Assembly (NCBI GenBank): GCA_018242665.1
Contig: JAFEBL010000003.1
Location: 103,060 to 167,059 of the forward strand
Length of the DNA: 64,000 bases
Direction of reading: 5' to 3'
Origin: Nitrospira sp.
GTDB lineage: Bacteria; Nitrospirota; Nitrospiria; Nitrospirales; Nitrospiraceae
Shown: in pieces, positions 59,159 to 64,000 of the stretch
How the letters are laid out: every line of letters starts with the position of its first letter
How positions within the stretch are numbered: the first letter of the stretch is position 1
The notes under the pieces: model-generated
Database searches by the model: none
What the model saw: the letters and a program-made list of their open reading frames with translations, nothing else
What the model was told of the DNA's origin: nothing
Program-made: the position numbers and the translations under genes

Positions 59159-59392
59159 AGCAACCTCCTTCACGCCATTCAGCGAGTGGACCTTCTGAAC
59201 AACGACGCCTCTTCACTTCTAACCGGGAAACCAGGCCGACAAGCCTAGTGACTACCCTGGGGGCTCGTGAAGAAAGGCCCTAGAGGAAGCGCAAGAGGAT
59301 GACTATCGTGATGAGGAAGACTGAACGAGACCCCGGAACGTGGGGTCACTCCAGGAGATCGAGTGACAGACTCGCGGGAACGCTACAGGGCG

Positions 59393-59722
59393 TCACCATT
59401 CTTTGAATACGACGAAGACCGCACCGATCATCATGCCGAAGCCGACCAGATAGTTCCACTTCAGCTCTTCTTTCAGATACAGGACCGAGAATAGGCAGAA
59501 CACGATGAGCGTAATGACCTCCTGAATCGTCTTCAGTTGTGCCGCGGTGAACTCATAGTGGCCGATGCGATTGGCCGGCACCTGGAAACAGTACTCCACG
59601 AACGCGATGCCCCAATTGGCCAGAATCGCGATCCACAGCGGCGACTCCTTGTACTTCAAATGCCCATACCAGGCGAAAGTCATGAAGATGTTGGAGATGG
59701 TGAGGAGCAGGATTGTGTGCAT
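59393..59722 (-). CDS. DUF486/DMT-type small membrane protein
   Basis: A 109-aa protein with four membrane helices. Family features are FMTFAWYGHLKYK near residue 13, NWGIAFVEYCFQVPANRIG in the middle and LKEELKWNYLVGFGMMIGAVFVVF at the end. It belongs to DUF486, related to the drug/metabolite transporter superfamily; the substrate is unknown. The 234-base gap to the DUF3015-like gene contains one hairpin, GACCCC-GGAACGT-GGGGTC (59329-59347). Confidence 0.8.
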   Translation of the reverse strand: MHTILLLTISNIFMTFAWYGHLKYKESPLWIAILANWGIAFVEYCFQVPANRIGHYEFTAAQLKTIQEVITLIVFCLFSVLYLKEELKWNYLVGFGMMIGAVFVVFKEW

Positions 59723-59866
59723 GAGCCTCCTGTGCGGGGAGAAATTCTATGGCGTTTGGCTGAAACCAAGGAAGATCGACATCCAGACAAACGCTCTCTC
59801 GCTTTTTCCTTTCTAGCGGGTGGAAGGGACCGGGCATTTCGCGAAGGCGATTCTCACCCTTCTTCG

Positions 59867-59959
59867 GTGAGGGGCCAGAGTGAGGCCTCCACTGCGCGCA
59901 TCGGACGAGCACAGTTTCATCGTGCGCGTTCTGCGAGCAAGGAGGCTCACCCTGGCCCC

Positions 59960-59963
<4 letters not shown>
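59867..59963 (-). repeat. Structured intergenic repeat, copy 3 (3' of uvrA)
   Basis: Read along uvrA transcription, the 48-base core (59891-59938) aligns without gaps to the copies in the nuo gaps. CGCA/TGCG replaces CGCG/CGCG, GAACG faces CGTCC, and the apical 14 bases differ. The outer arm is a near-perfect 23-bp inverted repeat (GTGAGGGGCCAG-x-GTGAG...) with one G-T pair and one bulge, and its first bases overlap the uvrA stop codon. Confidence 0.85.
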
Positions 59964-62467
<2,504 letters not shown>

Positions 62468-62569
62468 AGGAACAGGATTATACCGGCCCGGACCGTCAGA
62501 GCGCGAGACACGCTTCCACCGTGTCAGAAAATTGCCAGTTTAGTTTTTCCGCGACCCTGCCGATAGGGA

Positions 62570-62589
62570 GGTGCGGGCACTTCCGCACC
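62570..62589 (+). other. Hairpin in the leader of the gene at 62623
   Basis: GGTGCGG-GCACTT-CCGCACC, seven perfect pairs, lies 34 bases before the ATG at 62623 and about 100 bases upstream of the divergent uvrA start. No T-run follows. Confidence 0.35.
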
Positions 62590-62622
62590 GCAACCACAAA
62601 CCTTCTCAATCGTTCGGCCACT

Positions 62623-63414
62623 ATGCATGACGTGCTGAGCCTCTTTAAGCGCAATATCAATCAACTGTTTGGGATCACCGTCGATATCCTCAATGTCAGC
62701 CGCTCGCTCCAGCGACTATCCCTCTCCATGCAAATCCTGGCCAATAACGGGGTGGTCCAGGCCGCCAAGATCCAGGGGGGAAAGGGCCGGCCCATGCTGG
62801 CGCTCGTCGAAATCCTGAACAATACCCCTAAGGAAATACGCCCGGAAGTCGCGGCGCTTGAACATCTCTGTGCCGGATTGGCCAAGGTCACCGCGAGCAG
62901 TTCGAATATCGTCTGGCGCTATCATCAATTGATCGCCAGTCTGCTCTCCGCCATGGCACAGGGGCAACGCGCCTCGGGCACCAACGACCTGGATTCGTTG
63001 TCGCATCTGCGCTTTACCACGGCAGGCGATCTCGCCCAGCTGACCCAGCATCCGTCCTTTACCGCAGCTGGAGCCCTGGAACGCGAGAACCGCCAGTTCA
63101 TGGTGACCCTCTGCCAGGCCAATCTCACGGAATTGCACGAGCGGCTCAAAGATGCCCTGCGCTGTCTGGGCGAAACACAGCAGGCCCTGGCCGGACTGAA
63201 ATCGATCGGACTGACCGCGCGATACATGGCGTTTTGCATCGCCTCCGAGGCGGCCGGCCTCGCGGAGGCGGAGGCCAATTTCAAAAACCTGTCGGCTGAG
63301 ATTACCCGTGTGGTGGACGATCTAGACGGCAAGACGCTCGCCATGAAGAACGCCATCGAACATGGGCAGGAACTGTTAGACCTGCTGCTGAAAGGGTATA
63401 CCTATGCAAAGTAA
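62623..63414 (+). CDS. Helical protein with chemoreceptor-tip-like segment
   Basis: A 263-aa all-helical protein without signal peptide or membrane helix. The segment RLSLSMQILANNGVVQAAK followed by GRPMLALVEILNN (about residues 30-65) resembles the hairpin tip of methyl-accepting chemotaxis proteins (TNLLALNAAIEAAR...GRGFAVVA), but the match is loose. Its 3' end overlaps the start of the diiron MBL-fold gene by 11 bases, so the two are co-translated and probably work together. ATG 62623 is the first start that keeps the conserved-looking part; the ribosome site is weak. Confidence 0.45.
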   Translation: MHDVLSLFKRNINQLFGITVDILNVSRSLQRLSLSMQILANNGVVQAAKIQGGKGRPMLALVEILNNTPKEIRPEVAALEHLCAGLAKVTASSSNIVWRYHQLIASLLSAMAQGQRASGTNDLDSLSHLRFTTAGDLAQLTQHPSFTAAGALERENRQFMVTLCQANLTELHERLKDALRCLGETQQALAGLKSIGLTARYMAFCIASEAAGLAEAEANFKNLSAEITRVVDDLDGKTLAMKNAIEHGQELLDLLLKGYTYAK

Positions 63415-64000
63415 AGTCTTGTTCCAGAAAGACGACCATCAGTGGGTCGTCATCGGCCGGGATCCGGAAAAGGACGATCATGTCATCGACACCAACGAAT
63501 ACGTGATCATCCATCGCGGACAGGCCATGCTGCTCGATCCGGGAGGAATTCAGATCTTCCCCCAGGTCCTGGCCGAACTCGCGAAGTACGTCCGCATGCA
63601 GGACATCAAGGTGATCTTCGCCAGCCACCAAGATCCTGACATCTGTTCATCCCTGGCCATGTGGCTCGACATGAATCCCGCGATCAAGACCTATTGCTCC
63701 TGGCTATGGACCGGCTTTGTCAGCCATTTCAGCACCGGCGCGGTGATTACCCTCAATCCCATCCCGGATGACGGCATGCGTATCCGCATTGGGGAGGACG
63801 GTCCTGAGGTCGAAGCGGTGCCGGCCCACTACTGCCACTCCTCGGGAAATTTTTCGCTCTACGACCCGATCGCAGGCATTCTCTTTTCCGGCGACATTGG
63901 ATCAGCCCTGGTGCCCAATCACGAAGCCAGCCTGGTGGTCACCGACTTCGATCAACATATCCAATATATGCGCGGCTTTCATCTCCGGTGGATGCCCTCG
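63404..64000 (+). CDS. ODP-type diiron MBL-fold protein (5' part only)
   Basis: The first 199 residues of a metallo-beta-lactamase-fold protein that continues past the window. Metal-site residues resemble the oxygen-binding diiron proteins (ODP), relatives of flavodiiron enzymes: ASHQDPDIC (His75, Asp77, Asp79), AHYCHSSGNF (His142, His145) and SGDIGSA (Asp164). ODP proteins are known as oxygen or redox sensors and are often linked to chemotaxis, which suits the overlapping upstream gene. Whether a flavodoxin or other domain follows cannot be seen. Confidence 0.78.
   Translation, partial: MQSKVLFQKDDHQWVVIGRDPEKDDHVIDTNEYVIIHRGQAMLLDPGGIQIFPQVLAELAKYVRMQDIKVIFASHQDPDICSSLAMWLDMNPAIKTYCSWLWTGFVSHFSTGAVITLNPIPDDGMRIRIGEDGPEVEAVPAHYCHSSGNFSLYDPIAGILFSGDIGSALVPNHEASLVVTDFDQHIQYMRGFHLRWMPS

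Overview
The window reads as a piece of chromosome from a GC-rich, Gram-negative member of the Nitrospirota, most likely a Nitrospira. The basis is a complete nuo cluster with a fused nuoCD, large multi-PAS hybrid kinases, many lipoproteins and outer-envelope proteins, and intergenic inverted repeats that resemble elements I recall from Nitrospira genomes. The genus is an inference. No 16S rRNA, tRNA, nitrite-oxidation gene, CRISPR array or insertion sequence was seen.

Layout. 1-1187 is the 3' end of secA, converging on a small GNAT acetyltransferase gene. 2182-18678 is a respiratory block: a MidA/NDUFAF7-type methyltransferase gene followed by nuoA-B-CD-E-F-G-H-I-J-K-L-M-N, all on the + strand, encoding complex I. 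18813-25714 is ordinary housekeeping: YihY, an M50/CBS site-2 protease, a polysaccharide deacetylase, a GNAT, a VOC protein, a DapF-like epimerase whose two catalytic cysteines are serines, and UvrC. 25950-29647 is a tight five-gene operon of lipoproteins and exported proteins of unknown function, ending in a protein that resembles a copper amine oxidase C-terminal domain.

29890-42927 is the most accessory-looking stretch: a LuxR-type regulator with an autoinducer-domain-like N terminus but no LuxI nearby, an 18-bp lux-box-like palindrome, a nitroreductase-like protein, a FabF-type ketosynthase with an altered active site, a response regulator with a degenerate receiver, two large hybrid histidine kinases and a YqhA-family membrane protein. 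Together they look like a signal-making and signal-sensing module, which is inference. 43237-47256 encodes a very large patatin-like protein with a membrane insertion and a C-terminal GNAT domain. 47331-54358 (- strand) is a two-component operon: a kinase with two GAF and about nine PAS domains, then three response regulators.

54505-59722 holds a HerA-like ATPase and several small exported or membrane proteins, including a 30-aa membrane peptide gene and a beta/gamma-crystallin-like protein. 59960-62467 (-) is uvrA with a shortened insertion domain. The window ends with a helical, chemoreceptor-tip-like protein overlapping a partial diiron MBL-fold (ODP-type) protein.

Across the window, three copies of one structured repeat lie in transcribed gaps (nuoA-nuoB, nuoCD-nuoE, 3' of uvrA). 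All have the same orientation relative to transcription, and paired positions change together. I consider this repeat the best candidate for a genuinely under-described element here.
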